A DNA stretch of 64,000 bases from Perkinsus marinus ATCC 50983 (GCF_000006405.1 NW_003207677.1:253504-317503); one strand, 5' to 3'. Numbered from the stretch's first letter, positions 53,624-63,900 are shown. The notes: generated by a model not told the origin, from the sequence alone. A program made the numbers and translations.

Positions 53624-54283
53624 ATGTCGCTCCTATTGGGCCGACCTTCTCTGGCAGAGTTCATCCCATGGATGCACTTCCTCAATAAGCTCTCTGCCAA
53701 TGCATCATGCAGTGTTGTGTCGGAGCTCCATGAGATTGCTCCGAGCCTGTTCATGAAGACGCGCTTTTCTAAATGGTTCCACACGGGCTGGCAGAAGGTA
53801 TGTCACGTGTATGGCCAAGTGCTGCTTCTTCCTATTCCTTCCAATGAGAACTCTTGTGGAGTGCTGTGGGGGTGAATCACGTAATGTAGTGGGCACCTCA
53901 CCTCTCCTCAGGGAATCATACAAGATGCACAATATTGTCTCGAAAGGCTGTCAGACCTCGCAAGTGAGCTTCATAATTCACCATTGACTTGATCAGTTCT
54001 GAACAGACTCTGGGGATATTGAAAAAGGTGATTTCGGCTGCTTTACACCCGCTATAGAGGAGTACATACAAGCAGTACTCTTGGAGGCAAGGCGGGGTAG
54101 GGTAGCGGTGTGGACTCAACTCCTGGAGGGAATGCGAGTATACTTTCTCGCGTCGACGCTTTCTTTTATTGCTATGACGCGGAGTAGCTCATCCTTGGCA
54201 CGTGATAAGGATATGAGAGCTCTCGTCTCAACTTGCAGCAGTTCTTATCCTGAGGATATAAATACCGAGACCTATTTGAAAAG
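53624..54283 (+). CDS. Hypothetical protein H, right-arm copy
   Basis: Starts MSLLLGRPSLAEFIPWMHFL with ACCAG directly before the ATG, fitting a splice or trans-splice acceptor. Exon 1 ends KWFHTGWQK before a GTATGT donor; exon 2 reads GIIQDAQYCLERLSDLA; after a 43-nt intron exon 3 reads SGDIEKGDFGCFTPAIEEY, then EARRGRVAVWTQLLEGMRV to YPEDINTE. The end is unclear because the frame continues antisense through the tRNA; I set the limit there. Replacement changes against the left copy are modest, supporting coding. No domain recognised. Confidence 0.55.
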
Positions 54284-54356
54284 CGCTCCACGATGGGTTC
54301 GAACCACCGACCTTGTGGTTAACAGCCACACGCTCTGCCTACTGAGCTAGCGGAGC
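54284..54356 (-). tRNA. tRNA-Asn (GTT), right arm
   Basis: Identical by eye to the left-arm tRNA (46485-46557) including A and B boxes and the TTTT terminator on the minus strand. It lies between genes H and A, on the strand opposite to both. Confidence 0.97.
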
Positions 54357-54427
54357 CGTGAATTTATGTTGTTCTTCTGCACTTCGATACTTGAAAGCAT
54401 TCGATAAATTTGTAGTTGGATTTGCAC

Positions 54428-55241
54428 ATGTTTCCTAATGATGCTTCCGCGAATTTGTCTATTCTCTCAGGCGATATTTGCCACAGTTTCAAGATCCACA
54501 AGTTCGTGGGGTCACGCGTAGACAAGCAGTTTTGGATAGCCGGGACTAAGGAAACGAGTAAGACTTATCCTTGCTCCTCGTCTTGGCGTGAGGGCTCTCA
54601 TCGCGTCGCGTCATATCCCTCCGTGTCGGAATTTTCTACGCCCAAATCGACTATCCGAGGCACATCTCGAGTTTGAGCCATTGGGACAGTGTCTATCCGT
54701 CAGATCCACAGATGGACTTATTTCGGCTTTATGGAAATCGCTACTGCACGGAGCAGCGGCACACCTTCCGAGACGCTATTCAACTCGCCAGGGAGGCTGG
54801 TGAGAGTCAGTCGTCGACAATTAGTTTGGACCACAGACTGCCTAGGTTTGGTCGCCAGGATGCACGTTGCGGTTAGTGTACGAGAGTCCTATTGGGTAGA
54901 AGACCGGCACGGGGAAGCGGTGCGGCAGGTCTCTTCAGGATGGGTCCTGAGACCCGATTCCTCAGTTATTCGGCAGTCGAACTGCTCCTGACCCATCAGC
55001 GAGCGAGGTTGGCCCTGTAGCCGAACATATGGTCATCATGGAGGCCGGCATGGTGTATGGCGCTCAAACTCCCTCCCTTTATCCAGCCCTCGCTAGGTAT
55101 GAGCCTGATCCTGCTAATCCATCTGAAGACAGCTTTGTACCGATCGTAGCTGATGGACGGGTATGGCGTATGGCCGACGTGAACGAAGTCGTGCCTGTAA
55201 AGCCAGTGATAGAAGGAGGCCGAATGCATCTCTATTGGTGA
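54428..55241 (+). CDS. Conserved hypothetical protein A, right-arm copy
   Basis: Coding-like stretches shared with the left arm: GDICHSFKIHKFVGSRVDKQ; VGIFYAQIDYPRHISSLSHW; DPQMDLFRLYGNRYCTEQRH; VSVRESYWVEDRHGEAVRQV; and the last exon EVGPVAEHMVIMEAG to PVIEGGRMHLYW with stop at 55239-55241. Short GT-AG introns between them are needed to keep frame but borders are only partly resolved. The first codons are uncertain. No family recognised. Confidence 0.5.
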
Positions 55242-55304
55242 CACGTTACTACACGTTTCCGTATTATGCAATCGCTGTGTTGGTCAATCAACAGAGTTCA
55301 ATCG

Positions 55305-58300
55305 ATGGAGCTCTGTTTCTCCGGCAATGTCGACGAAGGTGAGTTTTAGTCATACCGAAGGCTTTGATATAAAGCGTCGTAGCGGCACCCAAAAGTAATC
55401 GAATAATCCTCGCCGTCTGTAGCATGTCAATACTCATCTGCTACTCAGCCCGATCGGGCGTCGGCCAAGTAGACGATCAGTTGTAGCGAAGAGTAGAAGA
55501 GAGTCGAGAGTGCCGAGTGGGAGGGCCTCGAGGATAATAGAGAAACCTCAACTCAATCGGGATTCGGGCCCACCCTCCGCGTAGTTTCACGTGCCGTCTG
55601 TCAAGTTGGAATATATTTGTAGTTACAACAAACCGCTGGACGAGGAAGCCGTTATTGTCGCGTGCCGCAAGGGAGACTCAATAGCATTTGATATTCTCCT
55701 GCAGGACGTCGATCGAGAGAAGATCGCGGAGTGAGTACTCCTGAGACCCGCTGGGGTCGTCTCTACGGATGGCAGTCGTGAAGTGATACCCTTACAGGTG
55801 CCGTGATGAGTTCGGCTGGTCATTGGCGATGATCGCGGCCCATCGTCAAGGAGAGGACAACGAGAGCTTGTTGAGGATCCTCACACGACACGACAGTTTG
55901 CGTCGGTCTGGAGCTGCTGAGGGTATCGATAGATCCCAGGTTCAATCCATAGTAAGAGCATTTGTAGGTCCTCACCTGCTCATAGATGCTCCATCGAAGG
56001 AAGAGCAAATGACCGCTCTCTCAGTAGGAGCCTCCTTGAAGGGCTGCGTTTTGTTTCCACTCGCTATCAGGTCGCCAGTCGACGAGGAGATACGAGTATG
56101 GCCAAATTACTGGTTGAAGCCAAAGCCGATGTCGGAGTAAGAACAGCTTCCCCCTCCAACGTTTGGATGGTCCTCCCTTTTCAGCACCCCGACTGTCGAG
56201 GATGGACTCCGTTGCACTGGGCCGCCGTCCATGGACATGACGATTGTGTGAGGTTCCTGGCTGCCACTATAAGCCACTCGTAGGTTCTGCACACGTTAGT
56301 GTCGGCAGCCTTACGTTCAGGGATGAGGTTACCATTGGGGGAGTGGAAACTGATGACCATGATGGAGGAGTCGACACTCAGGATGTGGAGGGTCAGACCG
56401 CCTTGCACTGGGCGGCTCGACAAGGCAAGCTGAGCACGGTGAGCGATACTACTACCATTTGTGCTTCGGAGGTCTTCTAGGTGATGATACTGGTACGGGA
56501 GTTTGGATGCCGTCTTGATATGAGAGACTCTTGGGGTCAGACGCCGGTAGAAGCTGGTGAGTCGTGGTCGTGGCGATTGCCTCGACTCGTCTGTTGTAGT
56601 CGAGCGTCAGTTGAAGGCCATTGAGTGGCTACACGCAGCCTCTTGCGTTGATCGTCAGCTTTGGGGGTACACTCGAGTTGGACTGTAGTCTTAAAGGCCC
56701 CTCCTTAGGCTGGCCAAGAAGAGCGACATAGTTGGTATGAGGCAGCTGATTGCAGCTGGTGTTGTTGATGATGACGATGGTCAGCTGGTCATCACTCAAG
56801 AGCCGAGTAAGTCATCGTTGGTCTGCTTCCATCAGGGCTGTTATGGTAGATAGACTCGACGCTGATGCTATTGAGTATGGTGCCGACAACCACACACATT
56901 GGATGAGACTATTGAAGTCGACCTTGGATGGATCAATGGATGCCGTGAAGTTACTTCTTGCGAGAGGTGATGTGAAATATATCAGCAGGAGGTCTCCATC
57001 TGAGGTCTCCACAGGCGCTGATCCTCGACTCGCCGTGGATCTGCTCTATTTGGATGATGAGCAGCAGCAGCAGCAGTCGGAGGAGGAGGAGGAGGAGGAG
57101 GAGGAGCTGACGGCCAAGAAGGAGGCGCTACTGAAGATCCATACGGAACTGCTCAACCTAGTCGAGGCCAAGAAGAGGTGGGACGGTGATGACGGGTGCC
57201 TCGTCGTAGTGGTCGTCGTAATAGACTATTATACATCGTGAAGACATGCGGGGTACCAGCGGATGAGCAAAAGGGACAAGTTGGACTGGTGAGTCGCCGC
57301 GGCAGGTTAACGAGGAGGAGGAGGAAGGAGGCTTGGCAGATGCGAGATTGCTTAGAGGCTGGTGTCTGCCCTGACACATTAGACGATGATCTCGAGAGGG
57401 GGAAGATGTCGGCGTTAATGTGGGCCTCCCTCAGGGGCCTCACTATACTTGCTGGTATATTATTAGAGACGGGGGCCGGTGGGACTTGCCAAGGATCGGA
57501 TGAACCAAATTGTTCAACTCATTGTAGACGTGCATGTTCGAGAGCGGCTGGGCGGCTGGACGCCGCTGCATTTTGCAGCAGCTTCGGGGCACGACGAAAT
57601 CTGCGCTATGCTCATCAGGGCCGGAGGGGTGGCCGATCAGGAATCCTTCAGGGGTAGGCCTACAGAGGAGGTTATCTGACCAATCCTAATGGATGGTGAT
57701 AGGTGACACGCTGCTGTCACTCGCCATCAAATCTAATGTCCGATCGACAGTAGAGGTGGCCATTGACACATTGGAAGCTTCCAACGAGGGTTCCCTCATC
57801 ACGGCTCATGTCGATCCCTCGAAGGAGCAGACGGCCCTCCTTTATGCAGCTGACTGGTGAGTCTCGCCAAAAGCAAAGGTTTGCCTTTCAGTCTTCCCCT
57901 CAGTGGAGCGACTCAATCGTGTTTGGCGATCCTCAACAGGAAGGTGTTCGCGGCATCGCCGGCGGGTGTAGAAGGTCATCATCCGATTCATATTGTCGAT
58001 AGTCGAGGGATGAACGCTGTACTCCATCCCGTTATTCATTATTTGTCATTCATCTCGACAGATCCTTGTAGCATGCGCCGGGGGATTCGTAGGGACGGCA
58101 TTAGCGATCTATCAACACACAGTAGAGGAGGAAAGGAATGCGGCGTGTGTCCTCTCCTATCACTCGTCACTTGGATGAGGAGGAGCTCTGTTAGGCTGAT
58201 GGCGACTGACAAAGAGGGTCGCTCTGCACTGATGCTACTCATACGGGCCCAAGGAGTGACGGCGGCTAACCTGCGGGCCTTCCTCAAGACTTTAACGGAG

Positions 58301-58824
58301 GCTTCTCGAGTGGACGACGTCGACCCAGTAAGGGAAACTCCTGCCCGTTGTTGGCTGCTATGCTATGGTCAGTTGGAGCATGCTGATGACAGTCGAGGTT
58401 GGACAGCCTTGATGCACTGCGCTGATGTGGGCCGCTCGGACTTGGCTGATCTTCTCATCTGTGCTGGAGGCGCGTGTAGTGACAAAGATAAGAAAGGTGA
58501 GTTATGTTTGTCGAGGCATCGGTGTACTCATCTGCTTTCAGGTCGAACTGCATCGGATATCGCCATACAAGGCGGCTATCTTGAGCTGAGTCAAAGTCTG
58601 TTACCTGCCGCTCGGAACAAGAGGAAGAAGAGTATGAGGAGGGTAGAGATGATGCTTACGGGTGAGTGGACAGAGAGCCATGGCGCGGACGTTCCCACTC
58701 AGACACGCCTACAACGAAAGGCCATTGGGGAAGCGAGACGAAGAAGTCGGGCCCCCTAGGGGTGAGACTTGAGAATCTACCACTTGGTGAGCCTGGCATG
58801 GAGATGAGATGCCGAGCCCGTTGA
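55305..58824 (+). CDS. Ankyrin-repeat protein B, right-arm copy (many exons)
   Basis: A large multi-exon gene with ankyrin-type repeats: DEFGWSLAMIAAHRQGEDNE; SMAKLLVEAKADVG; GWTPLHWAAVHGHDDCVRFL; GQTALHWAARQGKLST; RLAKKSDIVGMRQLIAAGVV; SALMWASLRGLTILAGILLE joined to TGADVHVRERLGGWTPLHFA; GRSALMLLIRAQGVTAANLR; GWTALMHCADVGRSDLADLL. Introns in order include 55731-55797 (67 nt), 56048-56070 (23), 56280-56299 (20), a 42-nt and a 43-nt intron near 56440 and 56560, 56667-56696 (30) and 56811-56835 (25). A Q5/E9 run is longer than in the left arm. The first exon (MELCFSGNVDE, 55305) is tentative. Ends EMRCRAR at 58822-58824. Probably a protein-binding scaffold; no enzymatic domain seen. Confidence 0.7.
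56048..56070 (+). other. Ultra-short intron, 23 nt (gene B)
   Basis: GTTTTGTTTCC...CTATCAG. Removing it joins SLKGC to VASRRGDTSMAKLLVEAKAD, restoring an ankyrin repeat; unspliced, the frame leaves the repeat and stops. The left arm has the same sites, and its one nearby change (ACG to ACA) is silent only in the spliced frame. Confidence 0.75.
56280..56299 (+). other. Ultra-short intron, 20 nt (gene B)
   Basis: GTAGGTTCTGCACACGTTAG. Removing it joins LAATISHS to VGSLTFRDE; unspliced, TAG stops the frame at once. Same length and sites in the left arm despite substitutions inside the intron. Confidence 0.72.
56667..56696 (+). other. Short intron, 30 nt (gene B)
   Basis: GTACACTCG...GTCTTAAAG. 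Joins RQLWG to PLLRLAKKSDIVG in frame; present with the same length in the left arm. Confidence 0.65.
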
Positions 58825-58830
58825 GCAGAT

Positions 58831-59202
58831 ATGGATGAAGAACGGCTCATTGAGTGGTTGATGGACACAAACGGTATCATCGAAATCACTGAATGTCGAG
58901 TCCTCGTGTGCCCTATCACTATGAAGCCTCGCGGGTGGGACCTTTGCTTTACTCACTTGTGATTCGTAAACATATTTTTCAGTTATGGATTTGTCAGAGT
59001 TGAGGACATTAGTGGAGTTGCCAAGTTGATGGACCTGCAAGGCACATCATTCGGGGACAATAAGAAGCTTCGAATCGTTCAAGACGTTGGAATACTATCC
59101 GGTAAGGCTGCAGCAGTTTGTTGTGTAAACGATGGGGTGATTGTCATAGGCACTTCTACGTGGACGATTGACGACTTGCCTAAAATGGTGGACCTTGATT
59201 GA
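58831..59202 (+). CDS. Possible RRM-type RNA-binding protein C, right-arm copy
   Basis: A small two-exon gene of about 115 residues whose ATG lies six bases after the stop of gene B, with AG in between. Exon 1 starts MDEERLIEWLMDTNGIIEIT; after a 24-nt intron (58959-58982) exon 2 reads FYGFVRVEDISGVAKLMDLQ, resembling the RNP1 strand (YGFVRV) and following helix of an RNA-recognition motif. It ends DDLPKMVDLD. In this copy the intron contains TGA, so splicing is required; the left copy is open there. The RRM assignment is tentative. Confidence 0.5.
58959..58982 (+). other. Ultra-short intron, 24 nt (gene C)
   Basis: GTGATTCGTAAAC...TTTTTCAG with a T-rich tract before the acceptor. In-frame length; contains TGA in this arm but not in the left arm (41872-41895). 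Confidence 0.6.
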
Positions 59203-59417
59203 GCTTCTCTACTGTGGAGGCTACACGCTCCTCGGGATTGTTTAATAGTCATGTTGGTGTTCTCATGTCTCACGTGTTCCTTTGTCGGTGTCTGTGCTCC
59301 TTCTTTGCTATTGAGTTGCGGGAGGAGGCGGTCTTTGCACTTCACAGGAGCTCGGGGTGGCTAAAGACCCCGTAGCAACTGGCTAGTACCGTCGTAGTAC
59401 TACTTTACGAAGGCATA

Positions 59418-60161
59418 ATGACGATTGAACTTATGGTCCTGGGCCCTTCCATACTTGGCCAAATTCTCGACTTCCTCCTCTTCGACCTGACCGAATTGGA
59501 CTCATTAGACTTCAATCAGCCGTTACTGTCCAAGAAAATCGCGAATGTCCTCGAGGATTCAGACACGGCCGTCCCGAGGGTAGGAGGATTCCTTTTGAGT
59601 CCAGTTATTGATAATCAGATGCGTCATCTGCCAAACGGGATCGCTCTGGCAAATCGTCGTTTGGCGTGTCTGGCTCTGGGGTGCACCGTGAGGAAGCAGC
59701 GTGAGATGGAGGATTTGCGTGCACAAGAAGCGTGGCAGCGGTCAGGAGATCTGCTCAAACGTAAGCCGTCCTGTAGAGCTCTTCACTGCTCGCCTCACTT
59801 GGTGTCATTCAGGCTACAGGCGAGCACTTGAGGAGATCTTCCTTATGGCGGCGGACTCTCCATTCGGCATACTCATTGAAGAACGTGAAGTAGAGCAATC
59901 AGAAACGACTATTTCAGTTATTTATTTCGTCAGGAATTCACCGAAGTTTTCTACAATTCGGCCGAGCTGCAGTCGGCTTATCATCTGCGCTTCCGAGGAA
60001 AAGTTTTATCGGAAATGCTGGAAGGCATATTCCACTATTTGTCACCATTAGTCGCGTCTTGGACTCAGTTGGACGACACTAACGAGGAGCTTCAGCTCTA
60101 CTTCAATACCGGCAAGATGGGCTGTTGTTCGGTGCTCGATAACGGCCATTATCTTTGCTAG
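59418..60161 (+). CDS. Conserved hypothetical protein D, right-arm copy
   Basis: Three exons with introns 59761-59812 (52 nt) and 59890-59933 (44 nt); removing both gives one frame of about 215 residues from MTIELMVLGPSILGQILDFL to GKMGCCSVLDNGHYLC. Exon 3 reads EEFTEVFYNSAELQSAYHLR and MLEGIFHYLSPLVASWTQLD. The middle is rich in charged helices. No signal peptide or recognised domain; possibly cytosolic. The last Cys-rich part is unusual. Confidence 0.65.
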
Positions 60162-60268
60162 TGAAACGTTACCATTCCTCATCTGTTGTATTGGAGGGGA
60201 TACGAACAATTCTGGTTAATGATGGACGCGAGAGGCAATGTGATGAGTTGAATATTCCTTCCTATTCG

Positions 60269-61103
60269 ATGACGACTCCTAGTCTCGACAACCGAACGAG
60301 AATCACTAGCGTCTCTATAGAGTGAGCTAAAGTGCTTAAGTGTCCCGTTGCGAATTGGTGGAGATCTCAGCCATGGTGCTCTCGGACTGGTCAATGAGGA
60401 GCGCTTGAAGTCTCGGTTAGCCTCGTCATTTGGATTGCTAACTCAGGGTGGGTCGAATGGAAGAGCGGAGGGTATCGAACACCTTCATTGTGGCTCAGGC
60501 CGACTACCCCATGTAGTCGGTGCAGCCGTCGTAGCCGGCGCGGTAGCATATGCTGCTCGCGAGTTATACAATTTGCGACAACAAGCGTCGACTCTGAGGA
60601 AGCAGTTGCAAGAGGTGAGGTCGCTGCGAATGCTTTGTATCAACATTCGCGGTAGGCTCACAATAAGCTCGGGGAAAAGGAGTCAGAACTGCACCAAAAG
60701 ACGGAGGAATTGGAGCTCCTCCATAAGAAGTGGCAAGGCGCAGCTCGTATGCTGCTCAGTCGCGCCGTGGTGGCCAATGAAATGCAGGAAACCAAAGTGA
60801 GTTCGATCTACTATTATGCCTGTGAACTCGTATGAGCAGACAAGTTCACCGTCGGGTACTGAGAGCACCTCTCATCCACGAGGTGTAGCGAGTCGACTGG
60901 TCACCGCTGCAACGGGTTCAGGAGCGACCAGAGTCGCTGCCGCAGCGGCTATGATGTGGTTGCTCCGACTAAGGATTTCTGCTGGAGGCTCACTACAGCT
61001 TCGCGGAGGTGAGACTTTCCCGAAGCGAAGTGTTGAATTCGACTGTCTTAGGGCCACATATAAAAGCCAAATTTGGTGTGAGCCGTCCACTGTGAAGAAC
61101 TGA
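60269..61103 (+). CDS. Coiled-coil membrane protein E, right-arm copy
   Basis: Four exons: MTTPSLDNRTRITSVSI; after a 19-nt intron (60322-60340) DVPLRIGGDLSHGALGLVNE, with a hydrophobic segment HVVGAAVVAGAVAYAA and the start of a coiled coil; after a ~41-nt intron AHNKLGEKESELHQKTEELE and ARMLLSRAVVANEMQETK; after a ~43-nt intron TSSPSGTESTSHPRG, an alanine-rich stretch ATRVAAAAAMMWLLRL and a basic end. It stops 20 residues earlier than the left copy. Predicted single- or double-pass membrane protein with a coiled coil; family unknown. Confidence 0.57.
60322..60340 (+). other. Ultra-short intron, 19 nt (gene E)
   Basis: GTGAGCTAAAGTGCTTAAG. It contains no in-frame continuation; removal joins VSI to DVPLRIGG. 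Same sites in the left arm, where the flanking codons also differ without breaking the frame. Confidence 0.55.
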
Positions 61104-61701
61104 ATGTGGCAACGCATGTGTAGCAGCAGCAAGCAACATGCCTCGTATGGCAGTTGAATATTAGCAGCAGCATCGTGCTGCTAAGTTGACAACCTTGGTA
61201 TGTTGTGTTCGTAGTTCGTGTGCTTGGATAGACAAGAACAAATCCTGAATATCTCTCAATATACGACGAGTCCAGCTCGAAGATTCTCGGGCGAGCGCTC
61301 TCTATCTGCCATGGTTTGTCGAATGGACAGATTTTTATAATGGACGTGTCGGCAATCGTGTCGCTATCGTTGAGTTCAGGTGGATCCAATTAATTTCCAT
61401 ATTCTTGTAGAACTCTCTAGAGGCCATTGAAGGCTCCGACAGAAGCTGCACCCGAACAGCTCGTCGTTGTAAGGCATAAACGTTCAAAGAACGACGCTCG
61501 AAGAGTGTTGCAAAGTTGAGAAATTGTGAGTGCGCAAGATTCTCGCAAAACATGTCATGCAATGTGATGTTGTAAGTGAGCAAGATGCCATCTTGCTTCT
61601 TTTGGCTTAAATTATAAGCCTAAGTTCAAGTCACATGGCTGGGTCTATTCTATTCACATCGTTCTCTGCGTAGCTGTTGTTGTTGTTATCGCATTAATAT
61701 C
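61104..61701. other. Intergenic region, edge of inverted repeat 2
   Basis: Arm sequence to 61238, then unique AT-rich DNA upstream of gene F. Nothing recognised. Confidence 0.5.
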
Positions 61702-62489
61702 ATGTCCGCTAAGTCGACCTTTCAAGCTGTCTTTGACAAGGCAGAGGAGACTACCATACCAGAGATGCAAAGTAAGGCCACTTACGAAGTGAATTATCAT
61801 CCACCTCGCAATATTAGTTCAGTCAATGGGAGTACTCAAGTTGATAGTGGCATTATAGTGTGTCTTCTCGAATTCTTGAAGGAGTTGGTTCGGTTATGGT
61901 ATGAATATAGCTGTAGGTTTTTACATCACACTGCCGAAGCACGGTTATCAAGTTGTTAATGAAGCAGATGAACTGAGTGCTATCAATACCGACACTCTAA
62001 TGAAAGCTTTTCTACAAGATGGTCTCGTGAAAGAATGGCAACTGCAAGCTGGCGCTTCCCAGTTCGAAGAGACTCCGTGGGCCAAGTAGTAACTGCTCGT
62101 ATGGTTCACCTTAGAGCTACTCTTTGTATTAGATTCACAGACGACAAAGATTCGTCCGTTGAAATTCTGTGCAAGAGGATTAACATGGTCATGCCCATTC
62201 CGAAGCTCCCGATGTACCCCTATCGCCTCAGCTATCAGTGATGCATTCATCTCTAGGTGTGCTGATGAGAGCCGAGTTATTGTGTACTACTGGCTGCGTT
62301 TGGAAGATGACGACGGTTCAATACGGCTCGAGAGTTTATCACAAAGTCTGGACGCCCCCTTTTGTAGTGCTATATGATGCCTATGATTTTTTGAACGTTT
62401 TTTTGTCAGGCACATATTTCACCAATGCTGAGCGAGCCGTCTTTCGTGATGCTAAAGATGAGAATGGGAAGGACTGTGTGATAATGTGA
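61702..62489 (+). CDS. Hypothetical protein F (about five exons)
   Basis: Starts MSAKSTFQAVFDKAEETTIP. One upstream intron is needed but its donor is ambiguous (61832 or 61847, acceptor 61910). Then GYQVVNEADELSAINTDTLM to FEETPWA; a 29-nt intron (62086-62114); ATLCIRFTDDKDSSVEILCK to LPMYPYRLSYQ; a 19-nt intron (62238-62256); CADESRVIVYYWLRLEDD; a ~31-nt intron; and VWTPPFVVLYDAYDFLNVFL to DENGKDCVIM. Each join shifts frame exactly as needed. No domain recognised; outside the inverted repeat, so independent evidence for tiny introns. Confidence 0.55.
62238..62256 (+). other. Ultra-short intron, 19 nt (gene F)
   Basis: GTGATGCATTCATCTCTAG. Removal joins YRLSYQ to CADESRVIVYYW across a frame change; unspliced, the first codon is TGA. 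Confidence 0.62.
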
Positions 62490-62901
62490 CTCAATATTCA
62501 CATCGGGTGGATCACTAGCACGTATTGTTTTTCAGGAAAAAGGAGTGTGGATGTAATTTCGTGAAATTTATGGTGATGAAATCTCAAGTTAGCAAGAATG
62601 TAATATATCCCTCATGACTTGACCATTTCGATTGTCTATTCTTCAGGTGGCGAGTTCGAGCGCTGAGGGGACGAAATTCCTCGAGCATGCTATAACGAAG
62701 ATAACGCAGGCATAAGGTATGCAGAGACGCAGATTTATATTATCTCTAACATCGTTGATCGAACCATTATGTTGGTAGTAATTGCGTCGCTCCGCTGTAA
62801 TCCGATTTCCGTGGTGATTTCTGTAAAGCTTGTTTGTTGCGTCTGCCGGAGGTTCTTGGGATGAGCTGCTGTGTGCAGTCGGATGGACATTGCGATATAT
62901 T

Positions 62902-63023
62902 GGAGTTTCACCAGTCTTATGTGAAGTGGCGTAATACTCTATGAAAAAAAACGATATCTGCTAAATGCAGCAGTCGTGAAATATATTTTTTACTAGAGTT
63001 GTTCATATCACGGGTGAAACTCC
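62902..63023 (+). mobile_element. MITE-like repeat, copy 2 (122 bp)
   Basis: GGAGTTTCACC... to ...GGGTGAAACTCC, the same family as copies 1 and 3, with more internal differences (older copy). Confidence 0.78.
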
Positions 63024-63348
63024 TTCGCCTTACATAGTTAGATTCTTATAGATGTCGATAAGCCTATCATCAATTCCAGTAGACGACCCTTTTGATGGTG
63101 GTGATGTGCAGATTATAAAATTGGACAAAAAGCTCTCTGATGATCAGGTTCACAGCAACAGTCAACGCCGAACCCTCACAGTGCTCTCGGGGGCAAGAGT
63201 AGTTCTATGAAGAGCAACTTACAGGCTGGAATGACTCGTAGTGTGATTGCTAATGCTGGGAAAACTGTGGTAGTATAACGTCACTACTCAGAAGCTGAGG
63301 GTCTCTCATTATTTTCTATTTTAAATGATATTAAGTATATTATTTTTT

Positions 63349-63474
63349 GGAGTTTCACCCGTTTTACGTGAACTGGCGTAAAACTCCGTGAAAAACGCGA
63401 TATTCACACTACGCAGTAGTCGTGGAATATGACTTTTTTCACTAGTGTTTTTTATATCACTAGGGTGAAACTCC
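63349..63474 (+). mobile_element. MITE-like repeat, copy 3 (126 bp)
   Basis: GGAGTTTCACCCGTTTTACG ... TCACTAGGGTGAAACTCC. Terminal inverted repeats of at least 12 bp and inner inverted TTTTACG/CGTAAAA motifs. Only 326 bp from copy 2 and in the same orientation. Target duplication not clear. Confidence 0.82.
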
Positions 63475-63645
63475 ATTATAGCACGTATATAATATAAATT
63501 ATATCCATTATAGTGGAACTGCTAGCAACGCATTTATTGGTCATTTCAGTTGAGCGGTGCTCGCGGTGTTGGCAACTACGTCGTCCACAATCCCATGCGC
63601 ATCAAGGTACGTCCCGTGGCACATACGCGTTGGTCATCGGTTATT

Positions 63646-63900
63646 CTATTCATAGATCTTCTCGTTCGTGGGGTCTCTGGCGGTCTTGGCGATCTCGATA
63701 GTCTCGTTCCTCAATGTCTTCAATATTGCATCACCAGCTCTATATGTTATTAATGTGTAATATGAAGGGAGTTCAGAGAGGAGTGGTATGAGTTGCTCGT
63801 GCAGGTATATGATGATATTTGCCTTTGTGCTGGCCGTGGCTGAGTCCAACACCTCGTGGCCTGGCGTAACCATCTCTCTGTGAGCAATTGCTAACATCAA
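63646..63900 (-). CDS. Possible exon of unknown gene at right edge
   Basis: A minus-strand frame of 84 codons with even, protein-like composition (HEVLDSATASTKANIIIYLH, AGDAILKTLRNETIEIAKTA). It may be the 3' exon of a gene whose 5' part lies beyond the window. An overlapping plus-strand frame (63550-63753) competes. Unknown family. Confidence 0.33.
   Translation of the reverse strand: MMLAIAHREMVTPGHEVLDSATASTKANIIIYLHEQLIPLLSELPSYYTLITYRAGDAILKTLRNETIEIAKTARDPTNEKIYE

Larger units (their letters stand above)
52921..61238. repeat. Inverted repeat 2, right arm (8.3 kb)
   Basis: Mirror of 39614-48124. Gene order from the centre outward: H, tRNA-Asn, A, B, C, D, E. The outer edge is GACAAGAA at 61231-61238. 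Confidence 0.93.
62490..63645. other. Intergenic region with two MITE-like repeats
   Basis: AT-rich, no firm gene. It holds the repeats at 62902-63023 and 63349-63474. Confidence 0.55.

Noticed and set aside
57290-57320. A 17-nt intron in gene B (GTGAGTCGCCGCGGCAG)
   Set aside because: The flanking frame is continuous without splicing, and removal of 17 nt would break it.
31163-61238. CRISPR array or bacterial operon structure
   Set aside because: No spacer-repeat pattern; introns, tRNA boxes and SL show a eukaryote.
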